DNA of 64,000 nucleotides from Eonycteris spelaea (GCA_003508835.1 PUFA01000166.1:1350001-1414000); one strand, 5' to 3'. Positions 35,185-45,535 are shown, numbered from the stretch's first letter. Translations and numbers: made by a program. Notes: generated by a model from the letters alone, not told the origin.

Positions 35185-35385
35185 CAGCAGGTTTCAGAGT
35201 CTTAGATTATATGGTAGCAGAAAAAGGACTGGTTCTGTCACTCTGTTTCCATGAATTATTTAACCTCTGAATCTTTATATTTATGTTGTTAAAATGTTAA
35301 TAAGACCCACCTTATGGTGTTATTGTAAATACTAAATAAAATAAAGTACATAAAGTATCTGCACATCATACTACTCAATTGTAAG
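35185..35385 (+). repeat. MIR SINE
   Basis: 'ggttctgtcactctgtttcc', 'tatttaacctctgaatcttt', 'aataagacccaccttatggt', 'acataaagtatctgcacatc': a nearly full MIR. Confidence 0.75.
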
Positions 35386-35409
35386 AGTTTCTTAGTCACC
35401 ACACCCTTT

Positions 35410-35850
35410 TTATGATCTTATTGCATTGTTGGCTTATTGTAGTGGACACTGGGATTGATAGTCAATTTTTAATCCACTCTCCCCTTGCCATGCAGGAACA
35501 ATGTTGCTTTTAGACATACGTTCTAGTTCGATAGCTGTAGTATGATTGGTCTAAGCTATTCGTGGCAATATCAAATTCCTTGCCAGTGATCGGTTCAAGA
35601 AACTGAGCTAAATTTTTCTGGGCAATTTCTTTCTTACAACCATGTGAAATCCAACCTGAGAATGAGGATGACCCACAGCAGAGAGCATTCCTGAAAGCAT
35701 TGTAGGAAAATGGTGTTTAAATTCTACTTGAAACACACCTGAAGCATCTCCCTCTACTTCTGAACTTCTGGTTATATTAATTAATAAAATATCATATTTC
35801 TTAAAGCATACATGGGTGGGGTTTCTATTGTAGTCAAACCTTTCTAACTG
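35410..35850 (+). repeat. Unclassified repeat, end related to 13985-14045
   Basis: The right end has 'aataaaatatcatatttctt', 'gggtggggtttctattgtag' and 'ctaactgatg', in the same order as the block ending at 14045. The interior resembles an old medium-reiteration element that I cannot name. Confidence 0.35.
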
Positions 35851-36394
35851 ATGTGCTTATTTTGATTTATGATAAAAATTGTTAGATCTTTATATGAAAT
35901 CAACTATGATTTGGGAGCTTAAGTATAATTACCCTGGGAATTATATTTCTTAAATATCTTTTAATTTTAGTCATACCATTCTGTTGGGAGTTTCTTTTTT
36001 TTCTAGAACTCATATTAGCAATACTTCTTCATGAAGTCCCAAGTTCCAGAAAAGAAAAAAAGCAACCCTGCCTGTGGCACTGAACTTCCCAACACAAAAT
36101 TATTAGGTTCCTGTTCCCTTTTCCTCTGTAGCAACTTGCCACTCTTTGTCTCCTTGTATTTCTGTCTCTGAGTCTCTCAGTTGTCTTTGCCTCTCTTGTC
36201 CCTTTGTTTCTCTTTGTTTCTTCATCTCTGTCTCTCTACCTCTCTTTGTCTATCTATGTATTGTTTTTCTTAGTCTCTTTTTCCCTGGGTTTTTTTTTTT
36301 TTTTTTTTTTTTTTTGGTCTTCTTGTCAGAGAGACTACTCTTCTTGCCCAAAACGACTGATAATTGTTTGGAATGGTGAGTGACTGATATCTGA
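35851..36394. other. Unassigned DNA with CT-rich segment and T26
   Basis: 36120-36290 is strongly CT-rich ('gtctctgagtctctcag' type). It is followed by 26 T at 36290-36315. I see no SINE body after the T tract, so the tract is not explained by a known tail. Confidence 0.55.
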
Positions 36395-36482
36395 TACTCT
36401 CATTTCTAATCTAAAGGCTTATAGTAAGGATTATATAGAATAACATATAAAGTGTCAGGTGTATGGCAGATACTAAGTTAAA
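36395..36482 (+). repeat. MIR 3' end
   Basis: 'aaggcttatagtaaggatt', 'aagtgtcaggtgtatggcag', 'atactaag'. Confidence 0.5.
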
Positions 36483-37132
36483 AGGAGTCAGCAATGATTG
36501 CTCTTCTGTCTTAAATAATTTTCTTCCTTTAGATGGCCAAAAGAATGTGCCATGTGTTTCTCTGCACTTTGATGAATTTGCCATTCTGAAGTATGTGGGT
36601 TATATGAGTGTACTTGATGTTTCATTTCTCAGTTATTGCAAACTCTTTACTCTTCTTGGCTATACTCTTCTAAGGTACTTTTCATTACCACTGATTAACA
36701 TATTTTTCTCCTTTGTCATGATGTTAAATCTGGAGAAGACCCGTGGAGTAGACAGAATGAGTCTTTGGAGCAAAATACTCATTTCTTTCCTCTGTCCAAG
36801 TGGTTTGTGGAATGTTGACACAAACATATTATTTCTGTTTTTCTGTTATTTATCTTGTCTTCAAAATTCTCTCTCCACCATGTGCTTTCATATTCAGGTC
36901 CTAGATTTTTTTTTTTAATTGTCATCTTGATTTAGAAACTTCCTTTTTAACCCATCTTTAAAATGTTTCTTTTAGATACTATATACCCTCTCCTACTGAA
37001 TTCTAGTCATGAGTTTCATCCAGTCAAATTTTGGGAATACTTATAATATTTTTAGTCATATGTTAAAATATCAAATATATTTGATATATGTGGTTATTAC
37101 TCTATGCAGTGATATTAGGACAATTCATTTAT
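36483..37132. other. Unassigned intergenic DNA
   Basis: A 151-codon frame at 36463-36918 crosses it; it is hydrophobic with Leu/Phe/Ser from T-rich DNA, and it has no splice or homology support. I take it as chance. Confidence 0.5.
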
Positions 37133-37133
37133 T

Positions 37134-37164
<31 letters not shown>

Positions 37165-37188
37165 CGTGCGCGCACACGCACGCATGTG
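37133..37188. repeat. (TG)n(CG)n(CA)n tract, 56 bp strictly alternating
   Basis: Every position from 37133 to 37188 alternates pyrimidine and purine: about 11 TG, then about 9 CG/TG units, then CA/CG units. This is the classical composition for left-handed Z-DNA. The CG core is also the densest CpG run in the window. Confidence 0.95.
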
Positions 37189-37255
37189 AGTATCCCACCA
37201 TATGCTAGTGTTAGATGTTAGGGTCTCAGTGGTAAATAAGATAAATCTAGCCTTC

Positions 37256-37731
37256 TGTACTAGGTTAAATAGTGTCCCCAACAAAGTTCATGTTTATCTG
37301 GAACCTGTAATGTGGACTTATTTGGAAATAATGTCTTTGCAGATGTAATCAATTAATCAGTTAAAATGAGAACCTACTAGATTAGAGTAGACCCTAAATC
37401 CAATATGATGAGTATACTTAAAAGAACAGGGGAATTTGGACAGATAAGAAGGAAAATGCTGAGTGAGGATGGACATAGGAGAAGGCCATGTGAAGTGGGA
37501 ACCAGAAGTTAGAGTTATGTGTCTACAAGCCAAGGGATACCAAGAATTGTCTGCAACCACCAGAAGCTAGGAGGGAATCATGGAACAGAAGCTCCCTCAG
37601 AGCCTCTGGTAGGAACCAACCATGAATGACTTCAGACTTCTAGCTTCCAGAACTGTGAGTACATTCCTATTATTTTAAAGCTACCCAATTTGTGCTTATT
37701 TGTTATAGCAGCCCTAAGAAAGTTAATTGCA
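37256..37731 (+). mobile_element. MLT1-type MaLR solo LTR
   Basis: It begins 'tgtactaggttaaatagtg' and 'tccccaacaaagttcatgtt'. The interior has 'atgtggacttatttggaaat' and 'gtctttgcagatgtaatc', then 'gactgtgag'-type text near 37650. It ends 'tagcagccctaagaaag' then 'ttaattgca'. The TG...CA ends and the order are typical of MLT1. At 476 bp it is close to full LTR length. No clear 5-bp duplication remains and no internal region is attached. Confidence 0.85.
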
Positions 37732-38609
37732 TTTAGTGTTCTTCTTAAACTTATTTCTTGCTAATTTAATTTCCCTTTTTGTATTTTTGGAGATAAGGTC
37801 TCTCCACTATTTTTCTTTCCATAGTATCCATATCTATAGTATTATCTAGGTACTTGTCTTCATCTCTCTAGACAATTTGTTTTAAGTCTTCAGGATCATG
37901 ATAGAAATTTATTTCTTCATGTTTTCCATGGGACATGCTCTTTGTCTGCCCGTAGCCTTCGATTATGGAATCATAAATCACAGTCTGGAAACTTGTTTTT
38001 TGATACCATCTATTTGATTAACAACAACTATTTCTGTATCCTTTGTCCTTGACCTAAACTATGACCTTCACAGGAAGAAAAAACATACTCTATGCTTCTA
38101 CTTCTTCAGTAATGTACTCATTGCATGTGTTTTTTGGCAAATGTTATCCCACTTAGTATTTAATTCAGTTTGTCTGTATCTTCTGTATTACTTTTGTATT
38201 TCTGAAGAAAATGCTATACTGACTGTGGAGAATATTTTTTTCTAAATCTTTTTCTTCTTTTTCCCTTCTCAGAATGTTTAGTTGTGAAATGAACACAAAG
38301 TCAGCATTTAATACTAACTGACTGACTAATTTGCTTTGACATTTGCCTTTTCCCATGGAAGTTTTTGGGAGTAGATGGACATGCGTTAGTTAGAAGCCTC
38401 TCTGAAAAGTCCTGATTAGTTTCCAGTGAACTTATGAGGATAAGTTAATTTCCAAAATTTGCCACTAAAGGATTTTAGAAACTTCTCTCAGGAGGATCCA
38501 GGCTATGACTGTTTCTACCATTGAGATCCAGGTCACTGGGGACTCAGGGACCTCTGAACCCCCATAAGGTCAATATTGATGCAGGCGATCCACATGAGAG
38601 AAGCTCTGT
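37732..38609. other. Unassigned intergenic DNA
   Basis: No recognised repeat or exon. Confidence 0.5.
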
Positions 38610-38610
38610 A

Positions 38611-38624
38611 AAGGCCTGATTCTT
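38611..38624. repeat. Target-site duplication of 5S SINE, left copy
   Basis: aaggcctgattctt, identical to 38866-38879. Confidence 0.9.
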
Positions 38625-38865
38625 TTTGTTTTTTTTTTTAATTTTTTAAAATTAAAAATTTTATTTTTTATTTTTATGTGAGGATACCCTTGGTTGACCT
38701 CACAGATTGCATGGACCTTGTCAGTTTACAACCCCTTATGTTTTAGGCCTATAGCACCCAGTCTTCCTAAGTGGTCTCCCATCCAAGTACTAATCAGGCC
38801 TGACCCTGCTTAGCTTCCAAGATCAGACAGGATCAGGCTTATTCATGATAGCATGGCTGTAGATG
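38625..38865 (-). mobile_element. 5S rRNA-derived SINE (MEG-RL/RS-like)
   Basis: On the minus strand, 38864 down to about 38744 aligns end to end with mammalian 5S rRNA, by hand at roughly 80% identity. After the 5S part come about 90 bp of unrelated sequence, then an A/T-rich tail (38630-38683 on plus as T/A runs). Perfect 14-bp direct repeats flank it, so it was inserted by L1-type reverse transcription. The extra 3' domain separates it from a plain 5S pseudogene. Such SINEs are known from fruit bats (MEG-RS, MEG-RL); assignment to either one is inference. Confidence 0.8.
38773..38818 (-). promoter_or_regulatory. 5S-type internal Pol III promoter core
   Basis: The region corresponding to box A, the intermediate element and box C of 5S differs from the human 5S gene at only 2 of 46 positions, both C-to-T on the plus strand (transitions). 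The rest of the 5S part differs at about 21 of 75. Box A text 'aagctaagcaggg' and box C text 'ggatgggagacc' are intact on the minus strand. This is the pattern expected when TFIIIA/TFIIIC-driven transcription was selected in the source element. Confidence 0.75.
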
Positions 38866-38879
38866 AAGGCCTGATTCTT
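38866..38879. repeat. Target-site duplication of 5S SINE, right copy
   Basis: aaggcctgattctt, identical to 38611-38624. Confidence 0.9.
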
Positions 38880-40428
38880 GTGGTGAGTTACACAGATATG
38901 TTTTGCTTGAATTGAACGTCCATATGCATCTGTAAGACTCTTGTCAGTACAGTTCTTCATTTAGAATGAATAATTACTCATTTCAGAGTGGCTCTAGCTG
39001 ATACCGACCCTTTATTTATATCAAAAGGTTTTATTATTAGTTGTTCAGATACTAGAGTTTAAAAAATTAAGATTCTTTGTGTTAAGCTATGGGAAATTTT
39101 GTAAATTGCTATGAAGATATATTTTCTTTTTCTCAGAGAAAATTCCCAATGAAAATATAATCTTTGAGGCATAGATTGCCTAGTTGAAATGTTCAGTGTC
39201 TGAAAAATTAGGTCCAAATTTTAGTAAGCATATTACTTCAATATTACCAAAATTGTAACTTTTAAGCATTAAAAAAAGCCAAATACAGCATGATAGAATA
39301 GCACAAAGATATTATATATTATAGAGTGCTTGCTTTTTAAACATACATTTTGGCTGAGAGCTATTTCTAGGTAATAAGAAGAAACAGTCAGAACACATAC
39401 TACTAAATTGAAAAGAATTATTGATCGCAGGCACCCATATATTTGTATGCTGTAATTTCTTAGCTACGACTTAGATTGTGTTGTGGGAGTTTCACTAGTG
39501 GTAAAGAACACCAAAATACAAATTTCTGTCATGTGCTCTGTGTGTTCCCTAGAAAAATGGGACCATCTTCCATGTACACCCATTCACCAGCAGTCATCCA
39601 TCCATATTTGGAGTTCTGTAGTGCTGTCTTCTTATAATACCATTAATATAATATAAACATCTACTCCAGAGTGCAGTTTTATTAGCAGTTTGGAGGAAGT
39701 CTTACTGAAAGTAATCCAATAAAGGCATGCTCTTCTCCAGTCACACATTCTCTGATTCCATTGCACTTTCCAAGGGTTTAGAATTAATCCACGACATGTA
39801 TTCAGGTTGGAGATTTTCTCATCTGTTTTACATGCACCGATCAATGGACTTCAGTTCAGTGGTTGTTTCAGAGCATTTCTCTTATGTTCAGGCTGAAGCC
39901 TAAGTACTCAAAGAGTTCTTTTCTGCATAAGTCTCAGCAAAGATCAACTACTACAAAAAAATCATGTTAAACTTCCTTGGAAGGTTGCTGGTGCTACTTA
40001 TAGTCAATGACACCCAAGTACATTTGTTAAATAATGATTATGAAACTCTGTCACCTTTCCTCCCACTCTCCCCTAAAATGCCCATAACCTATATTTGTAC
40101 ACTGTGCAATGCTAAAACTCATCATCTGTTTAGTTAAGCATTGCTCTAGGTCAATATTTGTGGTATGTTCATTTGATTTAGTATTTTATGTTTCAGGGTG
40201 AAGGATCATCAGGATAGGTAGTGCATTAGTTTTATCTGCCTTTGATTATGTTTCACCCCTGGACAACTTTAGTCAGAGATGATCTATCTATTTTAAATTG
40301 TACATTTTAACGTGGATCCACAAAAAGGGCAATTGACTTTTTTGGAAATTAATTTTAAAAAAGCTATCACATAATGTATATCAATGAGTATTCTATTTTA
40401 TTTTCTTAATACTGTATAAAAATGGGAT
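38880..40428. other. Unassigned intergenic DNA
   Basis: About 1.5 kb in which I recognise neither repeats nor exons. It is one of the larger apparently unique stretches. Confidence 0.5.
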
Positions 40429-40429
40429 A

Positions 40430-40660
40430 AAGTATAAGACATTAATGAGAAGTAAGGATGAACAGTTGGGTTGGGACCAGTTTTAGAGAGATCTTGGGCC
40501 TTATGTAAAAGAGTTTAGACATCATTGCGTAGGTGCAGGGAAAGCATTCAAGGTCTTTGAAGAAAGGAGTGACATAACTGGATCCGTGCTTTGAGAAGAT
40601 CAATCATTCATCCAAGTGCAGGCCATACTAGAGAAGGGATAGGTGTGGAGGTGAGAGACA
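40430..40660 (-). repeat. L2 LINE fragment
   Basis: Antisense L2: 'tcttgggccttatgtaaaag', 'gtgcagggaaagcattcaag', 'aagaaaggagtgacataact', 'ggatccgtgctttgagaaga'. Confidence 0.55.
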
Positions 40661-41189
40661 ATGAGGCCTTACTGCTCTTTAAACTGTTCTGAGTTGCTGA
40701 GCTGAGCAAATATGATCAATAGTAATATTTTTGCAGGCATTCCAGCTAAGGGTCCTTGTTATTATTCTAGGACTGAGAAATATCTAGTTGCCTGCAAACT
40801 AAAACAAAAAGATGTTTCATGGCTTCCATTTACCCATGACAAATCAGGTAGTTAAAGCTGATAAACTGAGAATAAGATGCTGGTGAGCCAGTGAACATTA
40901 TAGGGGATAGTACTGAACAGTGATTATTAGGCTTCTGTGGTATACATCTTACCTATTTCTATCTTTATCTCCATATCCACAGGGCTTAAATATATGTTTA
41001 CTATCTAGAGCTTTACATAAGCAAAGATTCACAGAAGGGAGAATTCACAAAGGAGGAAGCACTGAAGGATAAACATTAACTGACATGTGAACACATGCAG
41101 AAAAGGATCTCCAAGCTTTTGAGGGGAAGTTCTTGTTTTCTGGGGTTCCTGAGATTATAGACACAGGAATAGGCTGAAAAAACAGAGCT
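40661..41189. other. Unassigned intergenic DNA
   Basis: No recognised repeat or exon. Confidence 0.5.
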
Positions 41190-41872
41190 GAGTGAGTCTA
41201 ATATGGCAATGTTTCCTTTAACTGAGCACCATGCCCCTAGAAAAGTTATGGTTAAGATATTCCCCTATCCCTTTGTGTCTAGGGAAATGGCTTTTTTTTC
41301 CAAAGAATTTCTCCTCCTCACATGACTTAGGTAAGACTCAAAGATACCCTTCTTGTTTACTATGACCATGTCAGACACAGACCCACCAAATTCCCATTCT
41401 TTTTGTCTCATAAATGATTAGCTAAACTCTGTACCCACTGGCCATCCTGGACGAAATACCTGCTACCCTGACTTGACCAAGCTTTAGTTAAGCTTCTCTC
41501 CTTCCTCTAGACCTTTGAACTTGTACCACCATTAGCCTGAGCCAGCATAGAAGCCCCTTCTTAATGTCCTGAGCATTAACTGACCACAGGGAAAACATTC
41601 CTAATCAACTGTCCATCAGTCCACCCTTTCATCCACTTAGTCTCATCCTGTTATTCTAGCCTTATTCACCCTCCTTATAAAATAAAAGCCCCTTTCAGTA
41701 TGCTTTTTGAAATACTTTCAAATCTCATGGTCAGCCCATTCTCCCTGTTGCAAAGGTGCTTTCAATAGTTTCCCTATTGTAATAGTTCTTTTTCTCTCTC
41801 TTGCAATAGTCCTTTCAAATAAAGTCTCTCTTTACCTAAGTCCAGATTTTTTTTTTTTATATTTGACAAGTA
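41190..41872 (+). mobile_element. ERV1-like (gammaretroviral type) solo LTR
   Basis: A C-rich U3-like region is followed by a TATA-like stretch (41676-41690), then an AATAAA signal at 41818-41823 within 'cctttcaaataaagtctctc', a typical R/U5 layout. It ends near 'atttgaca' at 41870. I do not see a matching second LTR or internal gag/pol, so it is a solo LTR. Exact ends and family are uncertain. Confidence 0.5.
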
Positions 41873-41999
41873 GAATATTAAGAAAGACATTCTTGAGAAG
41901 AGACTGGAAGGGGACTACTACCAACTTTGTTCCTTCCTTCCTGAAAATTCCAACAAAAAACCCCAGAAAATAGCTTCTTATAGCTGGGTTGGACAACCT

Positions 42000-42079
42000 G
42001 TTGTTATCATAGAATCAACTAACTATAAAGAATCTTAGGGATTAATCCTCAGTTTTCAAATAAGGAAGCTATGGCCCTG
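42000..42079 (-). repeat. MIR-like repeat, left part
   Basis: 'aatcttagggattaatcctc' and 'agttttcaaataaggaagct' read as antisense MIR-related text. It continues at 42569 after an LTR insertion. Confidence 0.45.
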
Positions 42080-42568
42080 TGTATCAGTTTCTATTGCCAT
42101 GTAGCAACCACTCAAAACCAAGTAGCATAAAACAATAATCTTTTATTTAGCTAAAGATTCTGCTGGTTGGCAATCTCGACTAGCCCCAGGTTTTTATCTC
42201 TGTTAGACTGGTCTGAGATTACTTGTGAGTCTGTGGTCAGCTGGTAGGTCAGTGGGGACTGGTTGGTTTAGGAGGTCCTCAACTATAGCTCACTTCTGCT
42301 TCACAATGTCACTCATCCCAGCAAGCAAACCTGGGCTTGTTAACTTGGCTGGCTGTGCAGGATTCTAAGAGATTGAGTGAAAGTGTGCAGGGCCTGTTGT
42401 GCCCTAATTCAGAACTGGCATCACATTGCTTCCAATGTATTCTGTTGACCAAAACAAGTCATATATTTCTTCACATATTTAAGCGGTGGAGAAGTAGATT
42501 TCATGGATGGATGGGAGGCACTGCAAGGAATTATGGCCATTTTTTTTTTTTTTTTTGCAATCTAACAA
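42080..42568 (+). mobile_element. MLT2-type ERVL solo LTR
   Basis: It begins 'tgtatcagtttctattgcca' and continues 'caaccactcaaaaccaagta', 'gcataaaacaataatctttt'. The interior has 'tggctggctgtgcaggattc' and 'cattgcttccaatgtattct'. It ends 'caatctaaca'. The start, order and TG...CA ends fit MLT2 (ERVL) LTRs. A T17 run (42540-42556) is a later expansion near the 3' end. Confidence 0.65.
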
Positions 42569-42680
42569 ATCCTATGAGGTAAAACAGTTTGCCTAAATTC
42601 AGTTCACTCAGTCAGTGACAAAGCTGGAACTGAAAGAAGTGGTATGTTTTAGTTCAGTACATTTCGGTAGCAGCTTTGCA
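42569..42680 (-). repeat. MIR-like repeat, right part
   Basis: 'aatcctatgaggtaaaacag', 'tttgcctaaattcagttcac' and 'gacaaagctggaactgaaag' match the antisense MIR region that should follow 42079. Confidence 0.55.
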
Positions 42681-42836
42681 GTCTCCAGATGACACTATTC
42701 TGATTAGGGACTCCTGACTAGAAGAAAGAGAAAGATGATATCTTTTCAAGGATTTACCATGGAAAGCACATGGGAGAAGTAAACAGACAGAGCTACTTTT
42801 ATGATTATTCAGATTGTACCTTGAAAGGGAGAAAGG

Positions 42837-42899
42837 CCTGTGGTGGGGAGTGGAAGCTGTGGTGGGGAGTGGAAGAAAGGCTGTGGTGGGGAGTGGAAG
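42837..42899. repeat. Three-copy minisatellite, 19-24 bp unit
   Basis: Three tandem copies of 'ctgtggtggggagtggaag' at 42838-42856, 42857-42875 and 42881-42899, the last preceded by an extra 'aaagg'. The minus strand shows a Pro/Thr/Leu-rich frame that follows from the repeat. Confidence 0.85.
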
Positions 42900-43835
42900 C
42901 TGAAACTCTGTGCTCCGTCCATAAGCCATGTGCTCTTGCATAGGGTTTTATTATTTGGAGAAAGAATTTACTTTAATTTCTACAAGGTCACTGTTCCTCA
43001 GCAAGCCAGGGGCCCCCTGAGGGGATGCTTATTCCAATCCTCTCAAAACTCTCTGTGAACTGGCTTTGGCTTTGAACACACAGTTCTCAGTACTGCTAAG
43101 ATGCTGAATATGAAAGCAACTGTCCCAAAGCCCTTCTCCCAAATTGGCCGTTCTGAGGGACAGCCCAGAGATGTTTGTATTTGGAAAACTGTTAATGAAA
43201 ACTGGTATAGATACTGAGTAATAACTAAGGATAAGAAGAGGCAAAATTCCATTTCGAAAGACTGTAAATCAATTTTAGAACAGGAAAGGTCCCTTGAGTG
43301 TTCTGGTTCATCCCCACTTGGTTTCCTGTTCCCCTTATCATTTTCTCAGCCCCTATACCTCTCTAGAAATAGCATTCTGTAGGTGTTGTCAACCACACTG
43401 ATTGTGTGCTTTATCTCAGTCACCTCCCTAGCAACTCATTCCTTATGTTCCACTGATTCTGTGGGATGTTCTACTTGAATTTCCTTTCTGCACGTGGCTT
43501 CTTACCTATGAATTTGATCCTTTACTTTTAGACTGAAGAAAATGGAGGAAATTATTCAATAAATGTGTCACGAGATTGAAAACAACTCCCTTCCAGCTAG
43601 AGCTGGGAGGTATCTTTATGATGATCTTGTCAAAGGGATGGCATATATATGGTTCCCTCCTCCAACACTCTCCCCTTTCAAACTCAGTAGTTATTGCTAA
43701 CCAAAAATGGCTGTTTTCCCACTTAATCCAGGTGTATTTTTAGGTCTATATAATCACATTGCTCTAGGAAGTCCCTGTTGATTGGTTAGAGTCAGCACCT
43801 AACTTGAAATCTTTTTCAGCCTTGATATATTTAAA
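42900..43835. other. Unassigned intergenic DNA
   Basis: No named repeat or exon. 43590-43640 faintly resembles MIR-associated text. Confidence 0.5.
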
Positions 43836-43839
43836 CTCT

Positions 43840-43962
43840 CTCATAGCTGAGAAAGAGACTGAATGAATTGTCTAAGAGGTTACACCAAAGTCATGACTTG
43901 AATCCAGTTTTCTGATTACTGCTCTAGGTGCTCTTTCCACTACACTGAGATGCCAACCTTTG
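43840..43962 (-). repeat. MIR SINE fragment
   Basis: 'aattgtctaagaggttacac', 'tcatgacttgaatccagttt', 'tgctctttccactacactga' in antisense MIR order. Confidence 0.6.
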
Positions 43963-43974
43963 TGAATTTTAATT

Positions 43975-44112
43975 TATTTCTGTTTTTCCTTGGCTCATCA
44001 ATAAGTTTGAAATTCTCTGAGGGAAAGAACTAGGGAGTATGCATTTTAGTTCCTCCTGTTGTCTTGTATATTGCAGGGGCTCAATGTACATTGCGTGAAT
44101 GCTGAATGGAGA
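43975..44112 (+). repeat. L2 LINE 3' end
   Basis: 'gaaattctctgagggaaaga', 'gtcttgtatattgcaggggc', 'tcaatgtacattgcgtgaat'. Confidence 0.65.
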
Positions 44113-45038
44113 GATGAGCTTTTACTGTGCTTTCTTGGTTCTGCCATTCCACTTTGCAGCATTGGCTTTGGCACCACAAAGACTCTTCAGTTATGAAATT
44201 GCCAGACTTTTTGTGAACACTGCATTTGCAATCGTGATTTCACCAAGTACCCCCACCCCAAACTAAGCAGGCTGTAGTAACACCTTAGTCATCACAGCAG
44301 ACCAAAAATAAAACACAATTATAAATCATGCAACACATCAAGCACACCCAATTTTCCTTTTCCCATATGGGTCTGTGAACATACATTTAAAAAGACAAAA
44401 AAAAATTTTTACCCTTTTTTTTTTCCTTTTCTTGTGTTTAGAATCAATGATGGAATTTCTTTATCTTATAGCAGCTGCTTACACATAGCTGTGAACCAGG
44501 AAAATCCTGGGAAATGTGATTATCTCTGATGCCAATGTGCCTCTGTGATCAAATCATTCATGTCCTCCTCTCCTATCCTGATTTTGACGTATCAACATGC
44601 TGAAAATTTCCACCATTGGAGTCATCTTTTAGGCCAATGCATTATATTTCCAGAAGGTAACTGCTAAATGATTACAATTATATGATTATAAACATTTCAG
44701 TATAAGATATTTGAACCAGCCAATTTTCTATAGAAGACTAAGCATATAGCACCTTAGGTACACAAGTTGTTCAAATTTTTCAAGAATTCTTTTTCAATAA
44801 TTAGCAGGGAAGTCTAAAGTCTGGGTGTTTCCTAGGTATGGATGTTCCAAGCACCCAAGAGATAGCATATGAGCACTGGGTATCTGTAATGGGATGTTGG
44901 ATAGGGACCCTTAACACAGATGCAGAAAACTATAAAAGCAAACTTTGTGTCCAGTTAAGCTCATGAATTTTATGACTAAATGGCCAATAATTATGAGTGT
45001 CATGCCATTCTTTGTTTGGATTTATCTGGTATCTTCTA
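44113..45038. other. Unassigned, apparently unique DNA
   Basis: About 900 bp with no repeat text that I recognise and no long frame. It could include conserved non-coding sequence, but nothing in the sequence alone shows that. Confidence 0.45.
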
Positions 45039-45039
45039 C

Positions 45040-45535
45040 CACTAACTTAGTTTGACCTCTTTGTCTCTTATCTGAAATATTACAGATACTATTTAACTGC
45101 TTCCTTCTGGAACCCCAAGCTCAGTTCGTTCTCCACACCACCTCCAGTGTCATTTTTCTAAACACAGATCTAATCAACATGGGCTTTGTTGTCATGGTCA
45201 TTCTGTTCCCTCTGCCTGGTAGGTTTGCTTCTCTTCTCTGCTTTGTCCACTCCTAGTCAGTCAGTATTCCAGATCCAATGCACATATTAGTTTTTCAGTG
45301 AAGAGTCCCATATCTACCACATTGTTGAATGTTTTCTGTGCTCCAAATGTATTTTCTGATGGTGATTTTGTGACATCACCACTTGGCATTCTTTTCAGTG
45401 GTCTACCAATTTGTTTTTCCCTTTCCAAGTCCCAAACTCCGTTTTCCTGTTTACTTTTGGATGCTTAGCACTTAGTACAATGCCTGGCACTTACTTAGTG
45501 CAACCTTGTTAAGTGCTTTTGGAATTGAATTGAAC
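45040..45535 (+). repeat. L2 LINE, 3' half
   Basis: 'cttccttctggaaccccaag', 'tctgttccctctgcctggta', 'tgcttagcacttagtacaat', 'gcctggcacttacttagtgc'. Clear L2 order with the typical 3' end. Confidence 0.7.

Noticed and set aside
36463..36918. 151-codon open frame as a possible gene
   Set aside because: T-rich DNA giving Leu/Phe/Ser-rich hydrophobic sequence; no domain, no splice context, starts in a MIR tail.
37156..37172. CpG island promoter
   Set aside because: The CGs are confined to a short alternating repeat; the surroundings are AT-rich with no gene start.
38744..38864. A functional 5S rRNA gene on the minus strand
   Set aside because: About 23 differences from mammalian 5S, a fused non-5S 3' part, an A-rich tail and flanking target duplication show a retroposed SINE.
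41190..41872. A complete provirus with paired LTRs
   Set aside because: No second similar LTR or gag/pol/env text within reach; it is at most a solo LTR.
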